A stretch of 64,000 nt of DNA from positions 34,374 through 98,373 of the forward strand of contig DASRSD010000073.1 of NCBI GenBank assembly GCA_035656635.1. The letters run 5' to 3'. Position numbers and translations under genes: made by a program. Under the pieces are notes generated by a model. That model saw only the letters and a program-made list of their open reading frames with translations. It was not told the DNA's origin and did no database searches. The DNA is from Pirellulales bacterium. GTDB taxonomy: Bacteria > Planctomycetota > Planctomycetia > Pirellulales > JADZDJ01. Each line of letters begins with the position of its first letter. The stretch's first letter is position 1. This document shows, piece after piece, positions 8,925 to 17,960 of this stretch.

Positions 8925-9926
8925 CTAGGTCCGCTGCACAGCCAGGCGCTTCTTGGCCCGTTTTTGCAGCATTTGGTCGGCCAGTACGCCCACCAAAATC
9001 ACCACGCCCATCACGGCCCATTCCAGCGAACTTTCAATTCCCAACATGACCACCAGGTTTCGCAACACCTGCAACAGGGTCGTCCCAATGACGATTCCCA
9101 AAATCGAACCCTCGCCGCCGCGCAAGCTGCAACCTCCCAACACCGCCGCGGCAATGCCGTAAACCTCGTAAAAGGTGCCGTGCAGCGAAGGGGTTACTTG
9201 GTTCGTGTAAAAAGCAAACATGACTGCCGAAATACCTGTCAACAGCCCCGCCAAAATGTAACTGCTGGCAATCACCCGCCGCGTGTTAATTCCGGAAAAC
9301 CGCGCCGCCTCCTCGTTTTTCCCCACGGCAAATAAATATCGCCCATACACGCTACGGTGCAGCGCAATCCAAGACACAACGGCCACAACCACCAAAATGA
9401 CAAACGGCGTTGGAATTCCGCCGAAGGTTATCTCGCCCGAAGCCGGATCGATCCGCTGAAACAGCTTCCCGAACACTAAAAATCGCAGCGTGGCAAAATT
9501 ATCTTTGTTGCCAAAGCCGGGCGTTCCATCGTGAGTAATCCACCGCGCCATACTCCGATAAATCAACAGGCCGCACAGTGTCACAATGAACGGTTGCAGA
9601 TCCATCCGCGTGATTAAAAAACCATGCACCCAGCCCAAGGCCATGGGAATGATCAGGGCCAATAGCACCGCCAGCGGCCAAGGCCATCCCCAATCGCGCA
9701 GCGCAATGGCCAGCACGACGCCTACCAAAGCCAACATCGAGCCCACCGACAAATCGATGCCGCCGGTGATAATGACAAACCCCATGCCGATGCTGAATAC
9801 GCCATATTGGCCAATCGAATTGGCCAAATTCGTCAAGTTCGCCTCAGACAAGAACAACGGCTTCAAAACTGCCGTCACCGTGCAAACCACCGCCAGTAGC
9901 AAAAAAATGCCAAGTTCTTTTTTCAT
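8925..9926 (-). CDS. Sugar ABC transporter permease (RbsC/AraH type)
   Basis: A 333-residue inner-membrane protein with about eight to ten hydrophobic segments, typical of ribose/xylose/arabinose/galactose permeases (BPD_transp_2). Recognisable parts are GMGFVIITGGIDLSVGSM, LQPFIVTLCGLLIYRS, YGRYLFAVGKNEEAARFSGI and EVYGIAAAVLGGCSL. The frame is open further upstream to 10061, but the ATG at 9926 (MKKELGIF) avoids overlap with the ATPase gene that stops at 9973 and matches family length. It forms the channel with the ATPase encoded just upstream and receives sugar from the lipoprotein encoded at 11612-12601. Arabinose as cargo is inferred from the enzymes around it. Confidence 0.9.
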   Translation of the reverse strand: MKKELGIFLLLAVVCTVTAVLKPLFLSEANLTNLANSIGQYGVFSIGMGFVIITGGIDLSVGSMLALVGVVLAIALRDWGWPWPLAVLLALIIPMALGWVHGFLITRMDLQPFIVTLCGLLIYRSMARWITHDGTPGFGNKDNFATLRFLVFGKLFQRIDPASGEITFGGIPTPFVILVVVAVVSWIALHRSVYGRYLFAVGKNEEAARFSGINTRRVIASSYILAGLLTGISAVMFAFYTNQVTPSLHGTFYEVYGIAAAVLGGCSLRGGEGSILGIVIGTTLLQVLRNLVVMLGIESSLEWAVMGVVILVGVLADQMLQKRAKKRLAVQRT

Positions 9927-9972
9927 AGATCGATGGTGCTTCCAGGGCAATCGGAAATTTTCAAAATCAATT

Positions 9973-11547
9973 TCAATTTGCAAATGCCGGCTGCGCGCCG
10001 GCCACACTGCGGCCGACCGCCAACTGCATAATGTTTTGCTCGTTGCAATCGGCCCGCGCAAGCACCCCGGTAATTTGTCCTTCGTGCATCACGGCCACCC
10101 GGTCGCTGACGTGCAAAATTTCTTCCATGTCGCTGGAAATCATCAAAATCACCGCGCCTTGGTCGGCCAAAGCCCGCATCAGCCGATAAATTTCCGCCTT
10201 GGCTCCCACGTCGATGCCGCGGGTAGGCTCGTCCAATATCATCACCTTGGGACTCATGCACAGCCATTTTCCCAGCACCACTTTTTGCTGATTGCCGCCG
10301 CTTAAATTCATCACCAGCGCTTCCGGGCCGGGCGTTTTGATTTTGAGCGATTCAATTTGTTCTTGCGTGGTTTTGCGTTCGCGCTGCCGGTTAATGAGAA
10401 GCATGGAAGAGAAATTATCCAGCGAAGCCAGCGTGATATTCTCGCGCACACTCATCGCTGTCACTAACCCTGTGCCGCGGCGGTCTTCCGGCACCAAGTA
10501 AATGCCGTGCGAAATAGCATCTTTCGGCCTGCGAATTTGCAGCCGCCGGCCGGCAATCGAAACTTCCGCACGACCTTGGCGATCCAGCCCCACCATGGCC
10601 TGCGCAATTTCCGACCTGCCCGCGCCAACCAGCCCGGCGATGCCTAAGATTTCTCCTTGGGCCGCATCGAATGACACGCTTTGCTTGGGATACCGGCCGG
10701 ACCTGGCCTTGCGAACCTGCAAATAGCCGGGCGTTTTTTGGGCGTGCGATTCAACATAAAAATTCTTGATTTCGCGGCCGACCATCAAATTCACAATCCG
10801 GTCGTGGCTGATTTCCCCGTGGCCCAGCTGCCCGGCGTTCTTCCCGTCGCGCAGCACCACCACCCGGTCGGCAATTCGATTCACCTCCGCCAGCCGGTGC
10901 GAAATATACACCACGCTCACACGTTGCTTGCGCAACTCCACAACCAGCTCCAACAGCCGATCGGTCTCTTGCAGCGTGAGCGACGAAGTGGGCTCGTCCA
11001 TAATGATTAGCCGGGCGTTCAGCGACAGCGCTTTGGCAATTTCCACCATTTGCTGCTGGGCAATCGGCAGGCGGTTGAGCCGCGTGGAAGTGGAAACTTG
11101 CAACCCCAAGCGATTCATCAGCGGGGCGGCGTCGGCGTGAATGCGGCGGCGATCGATCAGTTGCAGCGGGCCACCCCAGCGCGGCTCGCGCCCCAAAAAA
11201 ATGTTGGCCGCCACATCCAGGTTGTCGAGCACGTTCAGCTCTTGGTGAATGAAGGCCACGCCCAGCCGCATGGCATCGTTCACGCTGTTGATGCAAACCG
11301 TTTGACCGGCGAGTTGAATTTCTCCAGCATCGGGCTGATGCACGCCGCCAAGAATTTTCATCAGGGTGCTTTTGCCAGCCCCGTTTTCGCCGCACAGCGC
11401 AACAATTTCGCTGGGGTTGACGTCGAGGCTGACTTGATCCAGCGCCACCACGCCTGGAAAACGCTTGGAAATGCCCCGCATGGAAAGCAGCGGGGCAGGG
11501 CTTTCGGCAACAGCGCCTTCCGCGCCGGCATGGGATATTTGCACCAT
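9973..11547 (-). CDS. Sugar ABC transporter ATPase, two nucleotide-binding domains (RbsA/AraG type)
   Basis: A 524-residue cytoplasmic protein with two ABC domains. Domain 1 has Walker A GENGAGKST, a diverged signature region LPIAQQQMVEIAKAL and Walker B LIIMDEPTSSL. Domain 2 (from about residue 280) has the degenerate Walker A GLVGAGRSEI, a canonical LSGGNQQKV signature and VMILDEPTRGIDVGAKAEI. This asymmetry is the normal pattern of carbohydrate uptake ATPases of the RbsA/MglA/AraG group. It powers import through the permease at 8925-9926. The gene lies between the binding-protein gene (64 nt upstream) and the permease gene, forming a leftward transporter operon. Confidence 0.93.
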   Translation of the reverse strand: MVQISHAGAEGAVAESPAPLLSMRGISKRFPGVVALDQVSLDVNPSEIVALCGENGAGKSTLMKILGGVHQPDAGEIQLAGQTVCINSVNDAMRLGVAFIHQELNVLDNLDVAANIFLGREPRWGGPLQLIDRRRIHADAAPLMNRLGLQVSTSTRLNRLPIAQQQMVEIAKALSLNARLIIMDEPTSSLTLQETDRLLELVVELRKQRVSVVYISHRLAEVNRIADRVVVLRDGKNAGQLGHGEISHDRIVNLMVGREIKNFYVESHAQKTPGYLQVRKARSGRYPKQSVSFDAAQGEILGIAGLVGAGRSEIAQAMVGLDRQGRAEVSIAGRRLQIRRPKDAISHGIYLVPEDRRGTGLVTAMSVRENITLASLDNFSSMLLINRQRERKTTQEQIESLKIKTPGPEALVMNLSGGNQQKVVLGKWLCMSPKVMILDEPTRGIDVGAKAEIYRLMRALADQGAVILMISSDMEEILHVSDRVAVMHEGQITGVLARADCNEQNIMQLAVGRSVAGAQPAFAN

Positions 11548-11611
11548 GGAATCGCCGACTCCGCTTGCGGCTTAGCAATCCAGCGCTGCCTAGTATGTAG
11601 CTGCCAAGTAT

Positions 11612-12601
11612 TTACTTGCCAATGATTGCTTTCAGCTTCGCCTGAAAATCGGCCACGTTATCCTTTTTAATATCCTGCGTGGCAATGTATTGCTTGCCGC
11701 CGGCCAAAGCATCTTTATCGCCGCGCAGATATTTGGACATTTTGGTGATTGCCTGCTTGCCGAATTCATACGGCTGCTGCACCACGGTGCCGTAAATATC
11801 GCCCGTGGCTACACCTTCCAGCGTGGCGTCGTCTTCGTCAAAGCAAACAATTTTCACTTTGCCGTTCTTGTTGGCCTCGCGCACCGCGCTCAAAATGGCT
11901 GGGCCGTTATAACTGTACAGGCCCACCAGGCAGTCGATGTCCGGATTTTTCACCAAAATATCTTCGGCGTTTTTCAGTGCCCGCGTATGATCTCCATCGT
12001 CGGTGCGCACTTCCAGAATTTGCACTTTCGAGCCTTCCAATTCCTTCTTGATGCCTCCCATGCGGTCCTTGGCGTTTTGCGCGTCGAGGTAGCCCACAAA
12101 CATGACCAGCTTTCCGCCGTTGGGAAGCACTTCCTTGATGAGCTTTCCGGCTTCCACGCCGGCGGCGAAGTTATCGGTGCCGATGTAACACACGCGCTTG
12201 CTCTCCGCCGCATCGCTGTCGACGCAAGTGAGCAGGGTTTGCGCGGCAATGTTATTCAGAAAGTCGGTTTGATTCGGCGGATCGATGGGGCTCACGGTAA
12301 TGCCGTTCACGCCGGCGCTGACCAGGTCGTTCAAAATTTGCTGTTGGGCGGCGGTATCTCCGGTGGATGGAAAACGCACGTCGACCGTTACGTTGCCCAA
12401 TTCCTTTTCCGCGTCGCGGCAGCCGGCTTCGGCGATTTTCCAAAACGGCGCGGCGTTGTTCGTTACGAAGGCCAGCGTAAGTTTTTTATCCGCCGAGTTG
12501 GCCGTGCCGCTTTTGGACGCATTCGATTCTGAATTGCAGCCGCCGGCCAACAGTGCCAGCGCCGCCAAAGTAAACAGCAACCGGCCGTGAATAACCCTCA
12601 T
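11612..12601 (-). CDS. Sugar-binding lipoprotein of the ABC transporter
   Basis: A 329-residue protein starting with a lipoprotein signal (FTLAALALLAGGC, lipobox LAGGC, acylated Cys22). The rest is a type-1 periplasmic binding protein (Peripla_BP_4, ribose-binding type): LTLAFVTNNAAPFWKIAEAG, a central GITVSPIDPPNQTDFLN and a second lobe from about residue 165 (GKLVMFVGYLDAQNAKDRMGG). It captures the sugar and delivers it to the permease. As the first gene of the leftward transporter operon it faces the divergent GH51 gene at 12890, and the 288 nt between them must hold both promoters. L-arabinose as ligand is inferred from context. Confidence 0.9.
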   Translation of the reverse strand: MRVIHGRLLFTLAALALLAGGCNSESNASKSGTANSADKKLTLAFVTNNAAPFWKIAEAGCRDAEKELGNVTVDVRFPSTGDTAAQQQILNDLVSAGVNGITVSPIDPPNQTDFLNNIAAQTLLTCVDSDAAESKRVCYIGTDNFAAGVEAGKLIKEVLPNGGKLVMFVGYLDAQNAKDRMGGIKKELEGSKVQILEVRTDDGDHTRALKNAEDILVKNPDIDCLVGLYSYNGPAILSAVREANKNGKVKIVCFDEDDATLEGVATGDIYGTVVQQPYEFGKQAITKMSKYLRGDKDALAGGKQYIATQDIKKDNVADFQAKLKAIIGK

Positions 12602-12889
12602 GTCAGCTCCCCCTGAAAAGTTGGATGATGTGTCCGCTGCGGTGTTGGAAAAGCGCCAGCAGAGACTTGTAGATTATCTTGTCGCCAGCGGCCTGTCCAG
12701 CGACCGCCGCATGGTTCGGGCGCTCGGTAGATTCCGACGCAAACGCGCCGGGTACTGATTGCTGTGGTCGTGGCCGCAAGCTACGATAAAGCCAATCTTT
12801 TGGCCGGTTGCATAAGATTCGGGGAACCATGTTCGGGTGGTTTTGCAACTCAGTCCCTCGCTTCCTGTAAGCACAATTTGAGGAATGCA
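12602..12889. other. Divergent promoter region of the arabinose locus
   Basis: This gap separates the leftward transporter operon from the rightward GH51 gene, so it is the likely control region of both. A purine-rich AGGAATGCA precedes the GH51 ATG. No operator could be identified with confidence, and no regulator gene of the LacI, GntR or AraC type is present in the visible part of the locus. Confidence 0.4.
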
Positions 12890-15427
12890 ATGACAATTCT
12901 AGCGATTTCGCGCGCACGACGATTGGCTTGGGTTCCCACGACGCTTTTAGGGTTTGCGGCGGCGTTGGGTTTATTGTTCGATCTGTCGGGCGTGCCGGCC
13001 CGCGCCGCCGACGAAGCTAAGATCACCGTCAAGGTCGATCAACCAGGCGTGAAAATCAGTCCGATGTTGTATGGCCTGATGACCGAGGAAATCAATTACA
13101 GTTACGACGGCGGCCTGTATGCGGAGCTGATCCGCAACCGCGCTTTCAAAGATCGCGACACGCCCGTGCATTGGTCGGTCGTGCAAAGCGAGGGCGCGGA
13201 AGGCAAAATCGAATTGGATTCGAAAGATCCGCTCAATACCACCGCCTTAACCAAAAGCTTGCGGTTGGAAATTTCTAAAGTTGGCGAGGGCGGACGCGTC
13301 GGCGTTGCCAACGATGGCTACTGGGGCATTCCGGTCAAGCCGAACACAACTTATCGCGCTTCGTTCTACGCCAAAGCAAATTCCGACTTCAAAGGCCCAC
13401 TGACGGTCGATTTGGAAAACAGCGACGGCAAAATCGCCGCCACTACCACGGTGTCGCAAATCACGACGGATTGGAAACGGTATGATGCCACGCTGAAAAC
13501 CGGCGACGTGGCCGAATCGTCCAAAAATCGCTTCGTCATTTCCGGCGCTAACCCCGGCACAATTTGGTTCAGCCTGGTATCGCTGTTTCCGCCGACGTTT
13601 CATGACCGGGCGGATGGCAACCGCATCGACCTGATGAATTTGCTCCAGGAAATGCATCCGGCGTTTTTGCGCTTCCCCGGCGGCAATTACGTGGAAGGGA
13701 ACGATTTTGCCAACCGCTACAACTGGAAAATTACCGTCGGCCCGCTGGAAGATCGCCCCGGGCACATGAGCCCCTGGAACTACCGCTCGTCCGACGGCAT
13801 GGGCCTGTTGGAGTTTTTAGATTGGTGCGAAGACCTGCACATGCAACCGGTGCTGGCCGTATTCGCCGGATTCTGTCTCCAGGGCCGCTACGTGGCCACG
13901 GGCGAAGAGCTCAAGCCGTTCGTGCAAGACGCCCTGGACGAAATTGAATACGTCACGGGCGATGCCTCCACGTTTTGGGGCTCCAAACGGGCCTCCCACG
14001 GCCATCCGGCGCCGTTTAAGCTAACCTACGTGGAGGTTGGGAATGAAGATAATCTCGGCGGCGGCGGCCGAACCTACGAAGAACGCTTCGCCGCTTTTTA
14101 TGACGCCATTAAAGCTAAATACCCGCAGTTGCAAATTATCGCCACCACGCCGGTGCATAACCGCAAGCCAGATGTGGTGGACGATCACTTTTATCGCTCC
14201 GCCAAGGCCATGGAGCACGACGCGCATCACTACGATGCCAGTCGCATTTCCCGCACCGGGCCAAAAATTTTCGTCGGCGAGTGGGCCACCCGCGAAGGCA
14301 ATCCCACGCCCAACATGAACGCCGCGTTGGGCGATTCCGCCTGGATGACCGGCATGGAACGCAATTCCGATTTGGTTGTCATCGCCGCTTACGCGCCGCT
14401 GTTTGTGAATGTCAGCCAGTTGACCCCGCCACCCGATGATCGGCGCGGCGCTTCGATGCAGTGGCCCACCGATTTAATCGGTTACAATGCGCTTTCCAGT
14501 TACGGCTCGCCGTCTTATTACGCGCAAGTCATGTTCAGTCAGAACCGCGGTGACACGGTGCTGCCCGTGGAAATTTCCACGGCTGCCAAGCCCGACATGA
14601 CTCCGCCGGAGCCGCACGGCGCCGTCGGCGTGGCCACCTGGAACACTTCGTCGGAGTTCAAAGATATTAAAGTTGTCGGCTCCGACGACAAAACGCTGTA
14701 CGAATCAGATTTTTCCAACAGCGCCGAGGGCTGGCGCCCCACGCGCGGCAGCAATTGGTCAGTCAACGACGGCGCGTATCGCCAAACCGCCATCCGCGAA
14801 AATTGCCGCTCGGTCACCGGCGACAGTTCCTGGACCGATTACACCTTGACCTTGCAGGCCCGCAAAATCTCCGGCCGCGAAGGTTTCCTCATCATGGTTC
14901 ACGCCGCCGACAACGACAACTACGTCTGGTGGAACATAGGCGGCTGGAACAACACTTCCTCCGCGCTGGAAGCCATTGAAGACGGCGCCAGTTCTGAAAT
15001 CAGCCCTCATGCGCAGGTCATGGTGGAACCCAACCGCTGGTACAACATCAAGATGGAAGTGAAAGGCCGCAACATCAAGTGCTACCTGGACGACAAGTTG
15101 GTTTCCGAAGGCACGCAGCCGCCGCCGGCCCCGCCCACCAACTTATTCGCCACCGCCAGCCGTGACGATGCCAGCGGCGATGTCATCTTGAAGCTGGTGA
15201 ATATTTCCGCCGAGCCTTGTTCGGCCAAATTAAATTTCCAGGGCGCCAAAAACGTGGTCTCCCAAGCATCGCTGGAAACACTTTCCGGCTCGCCGGGCGA
15301 TGTGAACAGCATCGACCATCCGACCAAAGTCGTACCAAAAAAATCGAGCCTCGACCACGCCGCCGCCAGCTTTACACAGGAGTTCCCCGCGCATTCGGTC
15401 AACGTGCTGCGGGTAAAAACCCAGTAA
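12890..15427 (+). CDS. Modular GH51 alpha-L-arabinofuranosidase with embedded carbohydrate-binding domains
   Basis: An 845-residue secreted enzyme; the ATG at 12890 gives a proper signal peptide (to about residue 44, GVPARAADEA), whereas the longer open frame from 12764 does not. A CBM4/9-like sandwich (about 90-235) is inserted before the barrel. The barrel carries FPGGNYVEGNDF, the acid/base Glu in YVEVGNEDN and the nucleophile Glu in FVGEWATREGN. A LamG/concanavalin-like domain (about 605-730; SWTDYTLTLQARK, ENCRSVTGD) seems inserted into the C-terminal GH51 sandwich, which resumes at VILKLVNIS. It should cut alpha-L-arabinofuranosyl side chains while gripping polysaccharide. It differs strongly from the shorter GH51 at 4286-5857, suggesting distinct substrates. 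Confidence 0.9.
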   Translation: MTILAISRARRLAWVPTTLLGFAAALGLLFDLSGVPARAADEAKITVKVDQPGVKISPMLYGLMTEEINYSYDGGLYAELIRNRAFKDRDTPVHWSVVQSEGAEGKIELDSKDPLNTTALTKSLRLEISKVGEGGRVGVANDGYWGIPVKPNTTYRASFYAKANSDFKGPLTVDLENSDGKIAATTTVSQITTDWKRYDATLKTGDVAESSKNRFVISGANPGTIWFSLVSLFPPTFHDRADGNRIDLMNLLQEMHPAFLRFPGGNYVEGNDFANRYNWKITVGPLEDRPGHMSPWNYRSSDGMGLLEFLDWCEDLHMQPVLAVFAGFCLQGRYVATGEELKPFVQDALDEIEYVTGDASTFWGSKRASHGHPAPFKLTYVEVGNEDNLGGGGRTYEERFAAFYDAIKAKYPQLQIIATTPVHNRKPDVVDDHFYRSAKAMEHDAHHYDASRISRTGPKIFVGEWATREGNPTPNMNAALGDSAWMTGMERNSDLVVIAAYAPLFVNVSQLTPPPDDRRGASMQWPTDLIGYNALSSYGSPSYYAQVMFSQNRGDTVLPVEISTAAKPDMTPPEPHGAVGVATWNTSSEFKDIKVVGSDDKTLYESDFSNSAEGWRPTRGSNWSVNDGAYRQTAIRENCRSVTGDSSWTDYTLTLQARKISGREGFLIMVHAADNDNYVWWNIGGWNNTSSALEAIEDGASSEISPHAQVMVEPNRWYNIKMEVKGRNIKCYLDDKLVSEGTQPPPAPPTNLFATASRDDASGDVILKLVNISAEPCSAKLNFQGAKNVVSQASLETLSGSPGDVNSIDHPTKVVPKKSSLDHAAASFTQEFPAHSVNVLRVKTQ

Positions 15428-15469
15428 GCGGACAACAACACAGTAAAGGGCCGCGCAGCTTGCCGCCAC

Positions 15470-15880
15470 TTACTCGCTGCCGACAAACCGCCCGGCAATT
15501 TCAAACAGCGGGCCCGTCTGGAGGCAGCGCACCACTTGCAACAGCACTTGCAGGCTGGCCCCCGAACCGGAATTGGTGGCCAGCTCCAATTGCAAAAAAT
15601 GGGTCTCGATCGGCGCCAGGTGGTACAAGCACAATCCGCCGATCGAAATATCTCGCGTCACCCCCAAAAACGGCTCTCCCGCCGGGTGACATCGATCGTC
15701 CAGCGGCGTGGCTTTCACAGGAATGGTGATGGGATAGCGCAAATTCTTCCGGCGTTCCATCCCTTCGTAAAACTTTTCTTCCCGAATCACCCGGCGAATA
15801 AAATTCACGACTTGCTCCGGCGGCGCGCACTCGGTTTTTGCTAGAACCGTGGTCGATTCGCCATTCAAAAGCTTGCTCAT
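15470..15880 (-). CDS. PilZ-domain protein
   Basis: A 136-residue cytoplasmic protein. An N-terminal helical stretch of about 40 residues is followed by a PilZ barrel with the two parts of the cyclic-di-GMP-binding signature: the arginine-rich ERRKNLRYPI near residue 42 and DISIGGLCLY (D-x-S-x-G-G) near residue 77. Such proteins sense c-di-GMP and alter motility, surface polysaccharide or adhesion. The single-domain form suggests it acts by binding a partner. It converges with the GH51 gene (42 nt between stops) and stands alone on its strand, so its target is unknown. Confidence 0.8.
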   Translation of the reverse strand: MSKLLNGESTTVLAKTECAPPEQVVNFIRRVIREEKFYEGMERRKNLRYPITIPVKATPLDDRCHPAGEPFLGVTRDISIGGLCLYHLAPIETHFLQLELATNSGSGASLQVLLQVVRCLQTGPLFEIAGRFVGSE

Positions 15881-16266
15881 GGCCAGGCCCCTCTATAATT
15901 TTGCACCTTCGATCATTTTCACTACGGCGTAACGGCTTGCCGCCTGCAGCCCCGATTGTGGCGGCTGAATTTCAGCGGCGCGGAGCAATTTTGGAACGGC
16001 ACGCCTGTTCAGCGGCGCTGTTTTCACGCAGAATTGCTCCTCTTAATTGGAGGTTATGCCCCGCCGAAAGCGAGCCGCCGCCCCGCCTCCCCCCGCGACA
16101 TGCGGAAACCCGCAGCGGTAGAATCCATTTATCCGAAACGGGCCTTGTGTCTAGGTCGAGTGCCTGGTGTCTGGTGTCTTGTGCCTGCTGCTCATCGCTA
16201 GCCACTAGCCACTAGCCACCAGGCCCACTAAACCCTGACCACCAACCACCGACCACTATCCTCCCC
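15881..16266. other. Intergenic region with short direct repeats
   Basis: The 386 nt between the PilZ gene and ettA are divergent and should hold both promoters. From about 16199 to 16256 the sequence is low-complexity, built from repeats of GCCACTA and ACCACC. No gene or clear regulatory signal was seen. Confidence 0.5.
16199..16256 (+). repeat. Low-complexity CCACTAG/ACCACC repeat
   Basis: Three near-perfect tandem copies of AGCCACT run into degenerate ACCACCAACCACC repeats. They end just upstream of the ettA start codon at 16267. Confidence 0.6.
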
Positions 16267-17940
16267 ATGTCCGAAAAATACATCTATACCGTCGCCGACC
16301 TCACAAAAAAACACGGCCCCAAGGAAGTGCTCAAAAACATTTGGCTTTCTTTCTACCCCGGCGCAAAAATCGGCGTGCTGGGTAAAAACGGGGCCGGCAA
16401 AAGCACGCTGCTGCGGATCATGGCGGGCCAGGATAAAAACTTTGACGGCGAAGCCCGGCTGGCCGAGGGCTACACCGTCGGTTACTTGTCGCAGGAGCCG
16501 CAGCTCAACCCCGCCAAAACCGTGCAGGGCAATGTCGATGAAGCGGTGGCTCACCTCCGCGCCATTCTCACTCGCTTCGACGAAATCAACGCCTGCCTGG
16601 GCGAGCCGATGGAGCCGGACGAAATGGAAAAGCTCCTGGCCGAGCAAGCCAAGGTGCAAGATCAAATCGATCTGCACAACGTTTGGGAGCTGGACCGCCA
16701 AATCGAAATTGCCATGGATGCCGTCAACCTGCCGCCGGGCGATGCCGATGTCACCAAGCTTTCCGGCGGCGAGCGGCGCCGAGTGGCCCTGTGCAAAATT
16801 CTGCTGGAAAAGCCAGATCTCTTGTTGCTCGACGAGCCCACCAATCACCTCGATGCCGAAAGCGTGCAGTGGCTGGAGCGGCATCTGGCAGAGTACACCG
16901 GCACGGTCGTCGCCGTCACGCATGATCGCTATTTTTTAGATAACGTCGCCAAATGGATTTTGGAGCTCGATCGTGGCCGCGGCATTCCCTGGGAAGGCAA
17001 CTACTCCTCCTGGCTGGAGCAAAAGCAGGCCCGCCTGGCCGTGGAAGAAAAACAGGCCACGGCCCGCCAAAAAACTTTGCAGCGCGAACTGGAATGGATT
17101 CGCCTCGCCCCCCGCGCCCGGCAAGCCAAAAGCAAAGCCCGCTTAAGCGCCTACGAGCAACTTTCCAAGGAACGCTTCGAGGAGCGCGAGCAGGAATTCG
17201 AAATCCAAATTCCGCCGGGCAAGCACCTCGGCTCGCTGGTGGTGGAAATGAAAAACGTCAACAAAGGCTACGGCGACAATCTGCTGATGGATAACCTCAG
17301 CTTCCGCCTGCCGCCGGGCGGAATTGTCGGCGTCATCGGTCCCAACGGAGCGGGCAAAACCACGTTGTTCCGCCTCATCACCGGCGAGGAACAGCCCGAC
17401 AAGGGGGAAGTCAAAATCGGCGACAGCGTGGAGCTGGGCTACGTCGATCAAAATCGTGATGCCCTGAAGGCCGACAACACGGTGTACCAAGAAATTTCCG
17501 GCGGCACCGATCTGTTGGAAATGGGAGGCCGCAAAATCAACTCCCGCGCTTACCTGGCCCGCTTCAATTTCACCGGCCCCGATCAGCAAAAAAAAGTGGG
17601 CGATCTCTCCGGCGGGGAGCGCAACCGCGTGCACCTGGCCAAGCTGCTTCGCCGCGGCTGCAATCTGCTGCTACTGGATGAGCCGACGAACGATTTGGAT
17701 GTCGATACCCTGCGGGCACTCGAAGAAGCGATTGTGAATTTCGCCGGCTGCGTGGTGGTCATCAGCCACGACCGTTGGTTCTTAGACCGCATTGCCACGC
17801 ACATTATTTCCTTCGAAGGCGACGGCTACGTCTACATCTGCGACGGCAACTTCGCCGCCTACGAAGAAGAACGCAAACGCCGCATGGGCATGGAAGCCGA
17901 CCAACCGCATCGGTTTAAATACAAGAAGCTGGTGCACTAG
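16267..17940 (+). CDS. ettA: Energy-dependent translational throttle protein EttA (ABC-F)
   Basis: A 557-residue soluble ABC-F protein, the usual length for EttA. Domain 1 has Walker [10 protein letters not shown], signature [12 protein letters not shown] and [16 protein letters not shown]; domain 2 (from about residue 325) has [22 protein letters not shown] and [16 protein letters not shown]. Between them lies the P-site tRNA-interaction linker rich in charged residues ([16 protein letters not shown]). No transmembrane part exists. EttA binds the ribosomal E site and gates the first peptide bond according to the ADP/ATP ratio. The start [12 protein letters not shown] agrees with the family. 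It is transcribed alone; the following gene is an unlike, AT-richer one. Confidence 0.93.
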   Translation: MSEKYIYTVADLTKKHGPKEVLKNIWLSFYPGAKIGVLGKNGAGKSTLLRIMAGQDKNFDGEARLAEGYTVGYLSQEPQLNPAKTVQGNVDEAVAHLRAILTRFDEINACLGEPMEPDEMEKLLAEQAKVQDQIDLHNVWELDRQIEIAMDAVNLPPGDADVTKLSGGERRRVALCKILLEKPDLLLLDEPTNHLDAESVQWLERHLAEYTGTVVAVTHDRYFLDNVAKWILELDRGRGIPWEGNYSSWLEQKQARLAVEEKQATARQKTLQRELEWIRLAPRARQAKSKARLSAYEQLSKERFEEREQEFEIQIPPGKHLGSLVVEMKNVNKGYGDNLLMDNLSFRLPPGGIVGVIGPNGAGKTTLFRLITGEEQPDKGEVKIGDSVELGYVDQNRDALKADNTVYQEISGGTDLLEMGGRKINSRAYLARFNFTGPDQQKKVGDLSGGERNRVHLAKLLRRGCNLLLLDEPTNDLDVDTLRALEEAIVNFAGCVVVISHDRWFLDRIATHIISFEGDGYVYICDGNFAAYEEERKRRMGMEADQPHRFKYKKLVH

Positions 17941-17960
17941 AACCGCACAGGATCAGTGCA

